Source: Sulfurimonas sp. RIFOXYD12_FULL_33_39 (lineage in GTDB: Bacteria > Campylobacterota > Campylobacteria > Campylobacterales > Sulfurimonadaceae). Taken from it: a stretch of DNA of 64,000 nucleotides. Position 1 is the stretch's first letter. Each line of letters starts with the position of its first letter. A program made the translations under genes and the position numbers. The stretch lies in contig MICF01000004.1 in the NCBI GenBank assembly GCA_001829785.1, forward strand, positions 62,001 through 126,000, written 5' to 3'. Below, piece after piece: positions 44,289-52,962 of the stretch. The notes below the pieces were generated by a model. It was not told where the DNA came from and did no database searches. It was given only the letters and a program-made list of their open reading frames with translations.

Positions 44289-44347
44289 TTATATATCCCT
44301 CTTTTAAGTTTGTTTTTATGGAAGATTATATCATATAGCGTTTGAAA
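44226..44347 (-). repeat. Duplicated promoter and 5' gene end, copy 2
   Basis: Partner of 43481-43603. The -10 element (TATAAT at 44325-44330 on the minus strand) and the leader are conserved, with a few substitutions clustered around the ribosome-binding site. Confidence 0.85.
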
Positions 44348-44351
44348 GCTG

Positions 44352-44609
44352 TCAATATTGTATTTTTACTTTCATTTCATCATAGCCTTTTATAAAATAC
44401 TCTTTGTCGCAACACTCTTGATCGTAAGCCGTAGAGTATCTAATGTAACTCTCCTGTGCATTTTTGGTTACTGTCTTTTGTGAACCGAATGTTAGATATA
44501 TATTTTTGCCCAAAGCCGCCCTAGAACCTATGATGTAAGCTTGGCGTCGTTTACGCATTATATCTAGCTTATCAACAAGTGAAGAAAAAAAGTTTGATAA
44601 CTTATACAT
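44352..44609 (-). CDS. Orphan small protein
   Basis: 85 residues from an ATG with AGGA 6 nt upstream (a TTG at 44636 is also open). Basic N-terminal half (R-K-R-R), two adjacent cysteines (E-C-C-D) in the C-terminal half. It lies between the dynamin operon and the HEPN/MNT modules. I do not recognise it. Confidence 0.5.
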   Translation of the reverse strand: MYKLSNFFSSLVDKLDIMRKRRQAYIIGSRAALGKNIYLTFGSQKTVTKNAQESYIRYSTAYDQECCDKEYFIKGYDEMKVKIQY

Positions 44610-44683
44610 GTATAATCCTAATACTAATCTAAACAATTATATTTAAAAGAGTAGCTTTGTCGTTTGGCAACTCTATCTTTTCT

Positions 44684-44704
44684 TATGCCCATATTCTGGG
44701 CATA
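44684..44704. other. Perfect 8-bp inverted repeat (TATGCCCA / TGGGCATA)
   Basis: Stem 8 bp, loop TATTC on the plus strand. It lies in the 121-bp gap between the GTPase gene and the orphan small gene. There is no U-tract on either strand, so it looks more like an operator or an RNA processing hairpin than a terminator. It is relatively GC-rich for this region. Confidence 0.5.
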
Positions 44705-44730
44705 TATATATTTAAATAAGCTTGGTTGGA

Positions 44731-45690
44731 TTATGATTTACTCCTATCATTGATATGTTTAATTAACTCATTTTCAATAGCTTCATACCCTATATAATCT
44801 TCAAATTCACTATTCCAAAACAACTCCCCGAATGTATTTTTAAAGAAGTTTATACAACCGTTTAAATCATCTAAATATTCAAAATTTAGATTCTCTTTAT
44901 CTCTATAATACTCTATAAACTTAGAAGAAACTGTAAAAACTTTTTCTACTTTAAAACCATATTTTACTGCACTTTTTTTTATTTTTTCTATTGCTTTTTT
45001 TTCATGAAAAAACCAATATTTTTTTATATTTTTAAAATACTCTTCTTTTGAAGATAAATTTTTAATTTCTTCTATTTTTTTATTATCTTCAAAAGCTTTA
45101 TCAATTTTATTTATTACAAAAAATACTTCAAAATTTGGTTCTTTTTCTTTTCTTTGCTTAATCAATCCCCAAAGATTATTCTTTGATGATTCTAAATTTG
45201 CATCAATTTGCCCATAATCAAACAAATACAAAACCATATGTGCTTCATTTAGAATAATATTTTTAGTAATATCATTGTGTTTAAAAGCATGTTCATCTGT
45301 ATTATTTGGTCCTGGAGTGTCTATAACTACAAAATTTATATCATATTTCTCACTATTTTTTAAAACATGAAAATCCCAATACAAATGAATCCTATAAACC
45401 AATTTGTATTTTTCATCTAAATCATCCGTATCTTTTTTTGCAAAATCTTTTAACTCATCTTTAACTTGAGCTTTAGAAAGTTGCATAGGCGTTCTAGCAT
45501 CCATAAACTCCACTATAGCCATGTCATTATGAGGATTATCATCTGAGTAAATGTAAATAGGACAATCTGTCGTAGCATGAGAATATGAAGGTAAGACACT
45601 ATTCCCAAATAGAGCATTTATAAAAGTAGATTTTCCTGCACTCATATTTGCAACAACAGCTATTTTATACTGTTGTTTTGCTTTTTTCAT
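44731..45690 (-). CDS. Stand-alone dynamin-type GTPase domain
   Basis: 319 residues. GTPase motifs: G1 N-M-S-A-G-K-S-T (15-22), G2 Thr in H-A-T-T-D, G3 D-T-P-G-P-N (about 124), G4 N-K-I-D (about 193). It aligns with the N-terminal 330 residues of the 700-residue paralogue but has no stalk or membrane-binding part. It overlaps the upstream membrane-protein gene by 4 bp. Paired dynamins are typical for bacterial dynamin-like proteins, and one short member may act as a regulator or nucleation partner. Confidence 0.8.
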   Translation of the reverse strand: MKKAKQQYKIAVVANMSAGKSTFINALFGNSVLPSYSHATTDCPIYIYSDDNPHNDMAIVEFMDARTPMQLSKAQVKDELKDFAKKDTDDLDEKYKLVYRIHLYWDFHVLKNSEKYDINFVVIDTPGPNNTDEHAFKHNDITKNIILNEAHMVLYLFDYGQIDANLESSKNNLWGLIKQRKEKEPNFEVFFVINKIDKAFEDNKKIEEIKNLSSKEEYFKNIKKYWFFHEKKAIEKIKKSAVKYGFKVEKVFTVSSKFIEYYRDKENLNFEYLDDLNGCINFFKNTFGELFWNSEFEDYIGYEAIENELIKHINDRSKS

Positions 45691-45977
45691 TTTCTCTCTT
45701 TTAATGCTTTTTCTATTATCTTAATCAAATCTGGATACTTTTTTGCTCGTGAGTCAAGAAAATCTTCTAAAGTTTGCCAATCTTTCTCTTTTATTGCATT
45801 TTCAATCATAATTTTATAGCCTTTATATTTATCATCATCATCAATTAATTTTTTTATTGGTTGTGTAGAACTACTTACTTTACTGCCTTTATAAATTAAA
45901 TAAGCAACTCCTGCTATAACTACGCCTATTAAAACTACTGTTCCTACGGATATTCCTGCTCCTGCTACGGGTTCCAT
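45687..45977 (-). CDS. Single-pass membrane protein between two dynamin genes
   Basis: 96 residues: short Gly-rich N-terminus, one TM helix (about 10-29), and a cytoplasmic Lys-rich tail of about 65 residues. The start has AAGGAG 6 nt upstream. Tight spacing (3 bp from the large dynamin, 4-bp overlap with the small one) suggests a membrane anchor or adaptor for the GTPases. Confidence 0.75.
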   Translation of the reverse strand: MEPVAGAGISVGTVVLIGVVIAGVAYLIYKGSKVSSSTQPIKKLIDDDDKYKGYKIMIENAIKEKDWQTLEDFLDSRAKKYPDLIKIIEKALKERK

Positions 45978-45980
45978 TTT

Positions 45981-48083
45981 TTACTCCTTTGTTAAACTAT
46001 TAAAATATTCTAGTTGTTCTTCTACAACTACTAACTCTTTTTCACTCCTTTTGATTGCATTTTGAAGTTCATCTATCTCTTTTTGCTTATTTATTCTAAA
46101 ATCTTGAAAAATACTAGAGTTCGTTCCTCTTAAGTCATTTATGGCTTTTTTATAATTTTCTTTCTCTTTCTCGCTAAATTGATTTATAGAGCCACTAATA
46201 TTTTCTTCTATAGATTTTTTTAACTCTTGAGGATTTATAGTTAAAGTATATTTTTCATCTTGTGTTTTAACTCTATTTGTGTCTCTCCAAGTCCATGGTT
46301 TATACCAAGTAGAAGCACTTTCAGTTCTATATTCTGCTTCTTGATATTTGTAATCCAATACACTATCTGGAATAATTACATCAAAACCTAAAGTTGAATC
46401 AATATCAACTGTTTGTATCTCTATAGTTTGTATATCAATATCCAAAGCATCTTTTAATTGTGAATTCAAGCTATCTTTTACTTCTCTAAATACTTTAGAA
46501 ATGTTTCGTTCATATTCTGCAAAACTATTTTTTAAATCACTTTTTACATCAAGATAGTTTCTTTTATAATCTTCAAAAAGTGTTTTTGTGTAATTTTGCA
46601 TTTCAGATAATACTTGATTCATATCGATACTATCTTCTAATTCTAACGACACTTCTTGCTCTAAAATAATTTTTGTATAGAATTGTTTTGCCGATCTCTT
46701 TGCATTGTTAGGATTTTCGCCTCCGGCAATAGCTTCAGCATAAGCAATAGCTATTTTTGCCATTTCATCAATTTTTAAATAAAGTTCATTTTGGATTGCC
46801 GAATCTATAAGATTATTTACCTCATCAGTAGCTTTGGTACATAATTCTTTAAATTCATTATTCATATCTTCTTCAAGTTTTTTAGCTTTACCATCTAAAA
46901 ATGCCAAAGCTTTATTTACATTTCTAGTTGCTTCTTCTTTTGGCTTGCTTAATGTTTGCTTTCTGCCTATCAAACTAATCAATTCATCATTTTTAACAGC
47001 TTCTATATTATCCAGAGCAGTTTTAAAAATCTTATCTTTTAGAGTTGTATTAATATAATTATTTATATCAGATTCAAGCTCAAAAATTCCAAGATACTCT
47101 ATATATTTGCTTTCCCATATATCAGTTGTATCAGTAAAAATTTGTTTAAATTTTTTTTGGAAACTTTCTAATGGGCTATCCCACAAAATATCATCTCTGT
47201 CCAAAAGTGCAAATTTAGAAGCAACTGTATATATTTTGGGTTCAGTAATCCCATAATCATTTGCAGCTTTTTTTAACCTGTCAATGGCTTTTTGCTCATG
47301 AATACCCCAATTATTTTTAGCATCATCAACATTTTTTACATCTTTGAAGTTGTCTTCCATCGCCATATCAATTTTATTGATTAAAAAGTAGATTTCAAAA
47401 TCTTTGTCTTTTTCATATCTCGTTTTTATGGTATTCCATAAACCCTGCTCATCACTTTTTAGGTTTGCATCAAGTTGCCCAAAATCAAATACAAACAGTG
47501 CCATATTTACACTATTTAATACGCTCCTTGTTTGGTCTTTATGCTTTTGCCCATAATCTCCTGTACTATTTGGTCCAGGAGTGTCTATAAAAGTGATACT
47601 AAAATCTTCACTTGAAGAGGTTTGAAGATTTTCAAAAGGATAATATAACTCAATTCTTTCAACATTTTTATATTTATCATCTTCGCAGTCTTCATCTTTT
47701 TGAGCATACTGCTTAATCTCTTTTTCTAAATCTTGCATAACTATAATACTTTTTTTACCATCAGAAAAAAATATTTCAGCCTTTTTTTCTATGTTGGGCT
47801 TAGAATAAATATATGTTGCACTGTCTGTGGTTGCATGATTAAATGCTGGTAATACTTCTTTACCGAATAACGCATTTACAAAGGTAGATTTTCCTGAACT
47901 CATATTTGCAACAACTGCTATTTTATACTCTTGGTTATCTAGTTTTTCTTTGACTTCTTCAAGTTTTTTTGTAGAAGCATTATTTTTATATTTAGAAAAA
48001 TAATTTTCTAAATTTTCGATTTTATTTCTTAATTCTGATTTTGTTATATTGTTTTGCATCACTTCACCATATATTTTATTCAT
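45981..48083 (-). CDS. Dynamin-like GTPase
   Basis: 700 residues: GTPase domain with G1 N-M-S-S-G-K-S-T (60-67), G3 D-T-P-G-P-N (about 167) and G4 N-K-I-D (about 236). A long helical stalk (about 340-700) follows, with a Trp-rich hairpin (W-Y-K-P-W-T-W near residue 598) that may touch membrane. It resembles LeoA/DynA-type bacterial dynamins, some of which act in membrane repair and phage tolerance. The ATG at 48083 overlaps the SUKH gene by 8 bp; an ATG at 48059 has a better ribosome-binding site (GGTGA). Confidence 0.85.
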   Translation of the reverse strand: MNKIYGEVMQNNITKSELRNKIENLENYFSKYKNNASTKKLEEVKEKLDNQEYKIAVVANMSSGKSTFVNALFGKEVLPAFNHATTDSATYIYSKPNIEKKAEIFFSDGKKSIIVMQDLEKEIKQYAQKDEDCEDDKYKNVERIELYYPFENLQTSSSEDFSITFIDTPGPNSTGDYGQKHKDQTRSVLNSVNMALFVFDFGQLDANLKSDEQGLWNTIKTRYEKDKDFEIYFLINKIDMAMEDNFKDVKNVDDAKNNWGIHEQKAIDRLKKAANDYGITEPKIYTVASKFALLDRDDILWDSPLESFQKKFKQIFTDTTDIWESKYIEYLGIFELESDINNYINTTLKDKIFKTALDNIEAVKNDELISLIGRKQTLSKPKEEATRNVNKALAFLDGKAKKLEEDMNNEFKELCTKATDEVNNLIDSAIQNELYLKIDEMAKIAIAYAEAIAGGENPNNAKRSAKQFYTKIILEQEVSLELEDSIDMNQVLSEMQNYTKTLFEDYKRNYLDVKSDLKNSFAEYERNISKVFREVKDSLNSQLKDALDIDIQTIEIQTVDIDSTLGFDVIIPDSVLDYKYQEAEYRTESASTWYKPWTWRDTNRVKTQDEKYTLTINPQELKKSIEENISGSINQFSEKEKENYKKAINDLRGTNSSIFQDFRINKQKEIDELQNAIKRSEKELVVVEEQLEYFNSLTKE

Positions 48084-48486
48084 ATAAACTATCTAAAAAT
48101 TGTGAAAATGTTTTAGCAATATACTCTATACTATCATTTTCATGGTTCCAAAAATACAACTCTTGTTCATCTTTTTTTGAAAAATCAAAACATATATAAT
48201 TACCAAAAGGGTCTTTCATAATTGGTATTAACTTATTATTAAATCTATTCTTTATATAGCTATATACATCAAGAATATTATCTTTATCTTTTTTGCTAAA
48301 TGACAACAAATATTCAGCAACTCTCTCTTTTGTGTTTTTTGTATCAAATAACATTTTTTCAGGAGAAGCACCATTGTTTTCTATAACAACTTTTTTGAAA
48401 CTAGATGGAAAATTCACATCTAATTTATTTTCTATTTCTTCAAACTCATTTTCACCAATGTTTGTTTTTTTCAAAATCCATTTCAT
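48076..48486 (-). CDS. SUKH (SMI1/KNR4) family protein, probable immunity protein
   Basis: 136 residues with the family signature: helix, then F-P-S-S-F-K-K-V-V-I-E-N-N-G, and the later I-P-I-M-K-D-P-F-G-N-Y-I-C-F-D-F strand. SUKH proteins are the commonest immunity proteins of nuclease toxins. It lies 14 bp after the HNH nuclease gene and overlaps the dynamin gene by 8 bp. Confidence 0.85.
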   Translation of the reverse strand: MKWILKKTNIGENEFEEIENKLDVNFPSSFKKVVIENNGASPEKMLFDTKNTKERVAEYLLSFSKKDKDNILDVYSYIKNRFNNKLIPIMKDPFGNYICFDFSKKDEQELYFWNHENDSIEYIAKTFSQFLDSLYE

Positions 48487-48500
48487 ATTTTTTCCTTATT

Positions 48501-49085
48501 TTATCTATTAGCTTGTCCGCCACCCCAAAGTGCTTTACCACCTGTGTGTGCTGATTTATCATGTATATCTGTTGGTACTAATTGCATTTTACCATCTTGT
48601 TGATTATGATGCCAAGTATATCCACTAGGAGTTCTTCCATTTTCAATTTGTTCTATTTGCTCTGGAGTAAACTTCGCTCTTAATTCAGGATTATTTTTAA
48701 TCTGTTCTTTCAATTCTTGATTACAAAATTTAAACTGTTTAGCATCTGTTGCTTTCAATAACTCTTCGGGTAGTTGAACTTCTGTAACATATGGAAAAAC
48801 AGGAAACACCCCTTCTCTTCCATCTGGTAAAATATCCTTTTCATAAGAAACTCCTGTTACAGGGTGTTCCGTTCCTTCTAAGTCTTCATTTATTGTTTTT
48901 ATCTTTTTTGACCCATCTTCAACTTCTTGTTCAATATTAGTAATCTCATTTATATCCCCACTAATACCAAGATTCTCAGAACTTTTTAATAATTCACTTG
49001 GTGACATCTTTTTATTGATTTCATCAAATGATGGTCTAAGATGTTCAGCATTTTTTGCCACCTCTTTTATAATAGTCTCATACAT
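48501..49085 (-). CDS. WHH-type HNH nuclease toxin
   Basis: About 194 residues from an ATG at 49085 that shares a base with the HerA-like stop codon (TAATG), with AAAGGAGG 7 nt upstream. The C-terminal 40 residues are the HNH/Endo VII nuclease tail: W158-H-H, then H175 and H180, with the L-V-P-x-x-I-H-D motif of toxin nucleases. The N-terminal 110 residues are acidic and contain a proline/valine segment often seen at the junction to the toxin domain. No signal peptide or Rhs repeats. A DNase (or RNase) paired with SUKH is the best reading. Confidence 0.85.
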   Translation of the reverse strand: MYETIIKEVAKNAEHLRPSFDEINKKMSPSELLKSSENLGISGDINEITNIEQEVEDGSKKIKTINEDLEGTEHPVTGVSYEKDILPDGREGVFPVFPYVTEVQLPEELLKATDAKQFKFCNQELKEQIKNNPELRAKFTPEQIEQIENGRTPSGYTWHHNQQDGKMQLVPTDIHDKSAHTGGKALWGGGQANR

Positions 49086-52000
49086 TAAAAACCCTCCTTT
49101 GCAATAATTGAGAAATCTATCTCTTTTTTCCCGCCTCTTATTGCTCCTAGAGAACATCTTAGCTCAGGAGATACTGTTTTAAATACCTTTTGCAAAATCT
49201 TATCTAACCTTTCATTTAGAGATATATCTTCTTTCATAACTTCATTTACATATTCATAAATTTCTTCATTTGAAGTAATATTTTCCAAAAGAAGTAAAGT
49301 AAAGTCTATAGCTTCATATTCATAATATTTCATTGACGGATATACTCGTTGAAGATTACTATGCAAAAAGCAATTTTTAAAATTTTCTACTCTTTCATCT
49401 AGCTTGTCCTTTTTATTCTCGATTATCGTAAGCAATAAAGTAATCAAACTTCTACTTGAATCCATATAGCAATCTATATTTTTATAAAATTGCATATTTG
49501 ACAAATAATTTAGTTGATTCCATAGTTTAGTCACTGCGTAGATATAAGCCCGTTCATTTGTCAAGTCTCCTATACTATTTTTTAACTTTTCCCAATTCTC
49601 TAAAATATTTTTTGAATTAAAGAAAATAGAGTTTATAAATGCTATAAACTTGATTTTTAAAATATCAAAATCAAGATTATTTATCTCTTGTTTTTCATGG
49701 TTTTCAATGCAAAACCATTTTTCAAAAAGTAGTTCATACTTATAATTGTCATATTTTTCTATAAATCTAGTATAAAATTTAGTTATTTCATCATTAGATA
49801 TCTTCTCTTCTTTAAACTCATCTATTTTTACCATAAACGCTTGATGAATATCTCTATTATGAATAATTGCTTCACCTGCTTTTAATTCTGCAATATCAAG
49901 TATTTGCTCATCGGTAAGATTGATGGCTTTGCCGACTATTTCCCTATCTTCATAATCCATCGTTCTATGGATTATTTTTATATTTGTATTTTTTATAACA
50001 TCTCTATTAAGTTTTGAAGCTATTTGGTCAGCTATGATGATACCCTCTCCATAGGCTCTAATCTCTGCTAATATATTTGTAAAAGTCTCAATAGCTTTAG
50101 CTCTTGAACTAGCTTCTTCTCCACTTTTATCTAAAGATATATTGGGCAATAACCTATGAGCTTCTTCAATAACAGTAATGTGATTTAACTCTTTACTGCT
50201 GCCTTTTTCTTCTTTATAAGCATAAAGTTTGTTAAGAATCAGCCCCATCAAAAAAGCTTTCTCTTCATCATCTACAATATTTGACAACTCTATAATAGTA
50301 GGCGTTTCAAACAAAAGCTTAGAATCAAAAGTATGTCTTGAGTTGAAAATTTTACCTTTGACACCTAATGTAAGATTGTTTATCCTTGTTTTTAAGGCAG
50401 CTTTGATGTTGTTTTGCAAATCTTGATAATATCCTGCATTATCGACAACTCTTATAACTTCCTCTTTTAAATCTTCCATATTTGGAAAAAGTAAACTTTT
50501 CCTATCATAATCTGCCTCACTAGAATCTGTAAAAAATGGATGGTCTTCCGTTTCAAAACTCCAACCTTTATGTTTATAAATATTATGGATAGCTTCTTCT
50601 AGTATATACGGCATTGGTCCATACATAGGAAAGGCAGAATTAAAAGTAGTTTTTAGCATATCTACATGTTTGGTAAGAGTTACACTATGATTTTCTCTAC
50701 TATGTTCAAAAACAAAAGGGTTAAATCTAAATATATCTCCTTTTGCCCCCGGTCTAAATATTTGTAGATTTGGTATCTTTTTTAGTAGATGTTTATACTC
50801 TGATTTTGCAGGCTCTATTACTAAAAACGGTATTTTATTTTCTAAATGGTTTTTATCTTGCAGTTTTTCTAAAATACCTTTAATAGTGTTTGATTTTCCG
50901 CCACCTGTGATACCTGAAACAAAGAGATGCGAATTTAAACCATCTAAAGAGAGTTTAAATCTTTGATTTGTAGGCTTTTTCTTGTTTAGAACATTTCCAA
51001 GTTCTATAGAGTTATATTTATCTATATTTTTAGCTTGTGTAAGTCCAAAACTAGAAATCTTTGAGACGCTAATTCCATCTATATCACTATTTGGCAATGC
51101 TGAAAGTATAGATAACTCTTCTGTATTTATCGCAGATGAAAAACCTGAAAAAGAGTTATGTATGGGATGTTGTATTGATTTATCAAAATACAATATTGGC
51201 AAGTTTTCAACTTTTATATTTTGATTTTCATTTAAATCTTCACTAAATCTTATGGCTTCAAAGTATGTTTCATCTCCGCTATAAACACTTTTTAAAGTAT
51301 GCTCTAGCTCTGCAAGTGTTGTTTCATCATCTGATTGGATATATAGAGAACTATTCCACATTCCATGATTTAAACCTTTTTGGAATCTTTCAATATATTT
51401 ATCAATGAGTTTTTCACAATACTCAGCTGATTTATTGATTTCATCAAAAGTTATACCTAAGGTATCAGTTTTTGTGGTATTTTGATTTTTACTTGTACTT
51501 TCATTTGTAGAGTTTGTTCGGGAAGTGCTTTCTGTTTCAGCAAATACACTACCTCCTATTGTTCCTCCTATACTTGCTCCAACAGCAATTCCTGCTGGAC
51601 CAAAATAGGCACCAATGCTAGCACCAATTGCTACGGATAGAGTTGCACCTATTTTACTATCAAGAGATTTATCACTCTTTCCTTCTGTATTGCTGATGCT
51701 AGAACCGTTTGTTAAAGTAATACCTTGAGAATCAGCATGACTTTCCTGTTCGTTTTTACTTTGTTTAACTAGTCTATGAAGTTCATTTCCAAGATTTTGA
51801 TAGTTTGAAATTATCTCTTTGATTGTACTATTGTCATAACTTTCAGCGACTATTACTATGCGAAAACTCTTACTTTGCATTGGAAAAAGTATCTTTTCAA
51901 GAGATTGTTTATAAGCTTTATCAGAATCTCTTTTTAAAGACGGGATTCCTAACATAGCTTTTGAATAACTACTATTATCAAACTTTGGTTTGCTGATTTC

Positions 52001-52366
52001 GATTTCTGAGCCGGAATATATACCGTCAAAAGTATTTTTTAAAAAATCTACTGAATTTTTTTGAGTTCCAAGATATAAACTTATACCGTCTCTATCACCC
52101 TCAACTATATAAATTATTTTTCGTGCCTTTGAAGATATTGCACTTAATATCTGCTCAAAATCCACAAGATTTATATCTGTTTCATCTTTATTTCTATCAT
52201 AAGAAATATGATTTATTTTTACAAAATCTATATCAATATTTTCTTCAATATCTACTTTTACAACATCATAATTTTCATAACTGTTTCGTTCTAAAAAATT
52301 TTGTATTGCTTTATCTAATTTTATTTCTTGAATATCTATATCTTCTTTATAACTTTTTAAATTCAC
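49085..52366 (-). CDS. HerA/VirB4-like ATPase with glycine-zipper segment
   Basis: 1093 residues from a GTG with AAGGAG 5 nt upstream. N-terminal region (1-230) unrecognised; a glycine-zipper hydrophobic segment (about 237-275) that could insert in membrane, flanked by Ser/Thr/Asn-rich stretches. A HerA/FtsK-type motor follows, with Walker A G-I-T-G-G-G-K-S-N (about 484-492) and Walker B V-I-E-E-A-H (about 731). The C-terminal 250 residues are unrecognised and helical. Such ATPases translocate DNA or protein. Here it is coupled to a nuclease by a TAATG junction. Confidence 0.8.
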   Translation of the reverse strand: MNLKSYKEDIDIQEIKLDKAIQNFLERNSYENYDVVKVDIEENIDIDFVKINHISYDRNKDETDINLVDFEQILSAISSKARKIIYIVEGDRDGISLYLGTQKNSVDFLKNTFDGIYSGSEIEISKPKFDNSSYSKAMLGIPSLKRDSDKAYKQSLEKILFPMQSKSFRIVIVAESYDNSTIKEIISNYQNLGNELHRLVKQSKNEQESHADSQGITLTNGSSISNTEGKSDKSLDSKIGATLSVAIGASIGAYFGPAGIAVGASIGGTIGGSVFAETESTSRTNSTNESTSKNQNTTKTDTLGITFDEINKSAEYCEKLIDKYIERFQKGLNHGMWNSSLYIQSDDETTLAELEHTLKSVYSGDETYFEAIRFSEDLNENQNIKVENLPILYFDKSIQHPIHNSFSGFSSAINTEELSILSALPNSDIDGISVSKISSFGLTQAKNIDKYNSIELGNVLNKKKPTNQRFKLSLDGLNSHLFVSGITGGGKSNTIKGILEKLQDKNHLENKIPFLVIEPAKSEYKHLLKKIPNLQIFRPGAKGDIFRFNPFVFEHSRENHSVTLTKHVDMLKTTFNSAFPMYGPMPYILEEAIHNIYKHKGWSFETEDHPFFTDSSEADYDRKSLLFPNMEDLKEEVIRVVDNAGYYQDLQNNIKAALKTRINNLTLGVKGKIFNSRHTFDSKLLFETPTIIELSNIVDDEEKAFLMGLILNKLYAYKEEKGSSKELNHITVIEEAHRLLPNISLDKSGEEASSRAKAIETFTNILAEIRAYGEGIIIADQIASKLNRDVIKNTNIKIIHRTMDYEDREIVGKAINLTDEQILDIAELKAGEAIIHNRDIHQAFMVKIDEFKEEKISNDEITKFYTRFIEKYDNYKYELLFEKWFCIENHEKQEINNLDFDILKIKFIAFINSIFFNSKNILENWEKLKNSIGDLTNERAYIYAVTKLWNQLNYLSNMQFYKNIDCYMDSSRSLITLLLTIIENKKDKLDERVENFKNCFLHSNLQRVYPSMKYYEYEAIDFTLLLLENITSNEEIYEYVNEVMKEDISLNERLDKILQKVFKTVSPELRCSLGAIRGGKKEIDFSIIAKEGF

Positions 52367-52411
52367 AAATGCTCCTTATTTTAAATTAATACTATTCTAC
52401 CAAACAAAATC

Positions 52412-52621
52412 TTAATCATCCTCACTAAAAACAACGCTAATAACGCCGTAAACAACAACTCCCAAAACCATCAATCCTTTTACATGTGGAGGCATAGCGG
52501 CAAATATCAAGACGATGATAGTCAGGCTCAAAGTTCTGCTTATCATCCTTTGTTCTTTACCTGCAAGGTATATCATATACATTATGAACGATATTATCGC
52601 AGTATGTACTATAAGAATCAC
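52412..52621 (-). CDS. Small two-helix membrane protein
   Basis: 69 residues from a GTG with AAAGG 6 nt upstream; two hydrophobic helices (about 2-20 and 28-62). It lies 45 bp ahead of the HerA-like gene on the same strand. Function unknown. Confidence 0.5.
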   Translation of the reverse strand: MILIVHTAIISFIMYMIYLAGKEQRMISRTLSLTIIVLIFAAMPPHVKGLMVLGVVVYGVISVVFSEDD

Positions 52622-52689
52622 ATCTTACCTTTTATCTACCATCATACACTGCTATATAGTAGATTGTCAAAAATATTACACAAGATAAA

Positions 52690-52725
52690 CTTACAACAAC
52701 ATTATCTATCATAGCAGGTTGTAAG
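52690..52725. promoter_or_regulatory. Inverted repeat ahead of the XRE gene
   Basis: CTTACAAC and GTTGTAAG (perfect 8-bp arms, 20 nt apart) end 3 bp before the XRE start codon. They are probably the operator for autoregulation; alternatively a hairpin that hides the ribosome-binding site. Confidence 0.5.
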
Positions 52726-52728
52726 CTT

Positions 52729-52962
52729 ATGAATACACTCTCATCTGACGAGCTATATCAAGCCATCGGCAAAAATGTAGCAAAGTACCGAAAAGCCAAA
52801 GGCTTATCTCAGCTTGACCTCTCACTAAAGATGGGGTACAAATCCGTCTCCGTAGTTTCTGGTGCAGAGATCTGCTACAACGGCAAACATTTCAACTTAG
52901 AACAACTTTTAAAAATCTCTCAAATCCTAGAAGTGGATATAAAAGAGTTTTTAACTATCTGA
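52729..52962 (+). CDS. XRE-family helix-turn-helix regulator
   Basis: 77 residues: Cro/CI-type HTH (Y-R-K-A-K-G-L-S-Q-L-D-L-S). The C-terminal half (F-N-L-E-Q-L-L-K-I...V-D-I-K-E-F) resembles that of the regulator at 61104-61361. It is the only plus-strand gene in the island and is divergent from the HerA operon. It may control it. Confidence 0.8.
   Translation: MNTLSSDELYQAIGKNVAKYRKAKGLSQLDLSLKMGYKSVSVVSGAEICYNGKHFNLEQLLKISQILEVDIKEFLTI

Noticed and set aside
52123..52389. Plus-strand ORF of 88 codons
   Set aside because: It is antisense to the HerA-like gene and made of Leu/Tyr/Phe codons from AT-rich shadow sequence.
52484..52714. Plus-strand ORF of 76 codons
   Set aside because: It is antisense to the small membrane protein, Tyr/His-rich, and has no ribosome-binding site.
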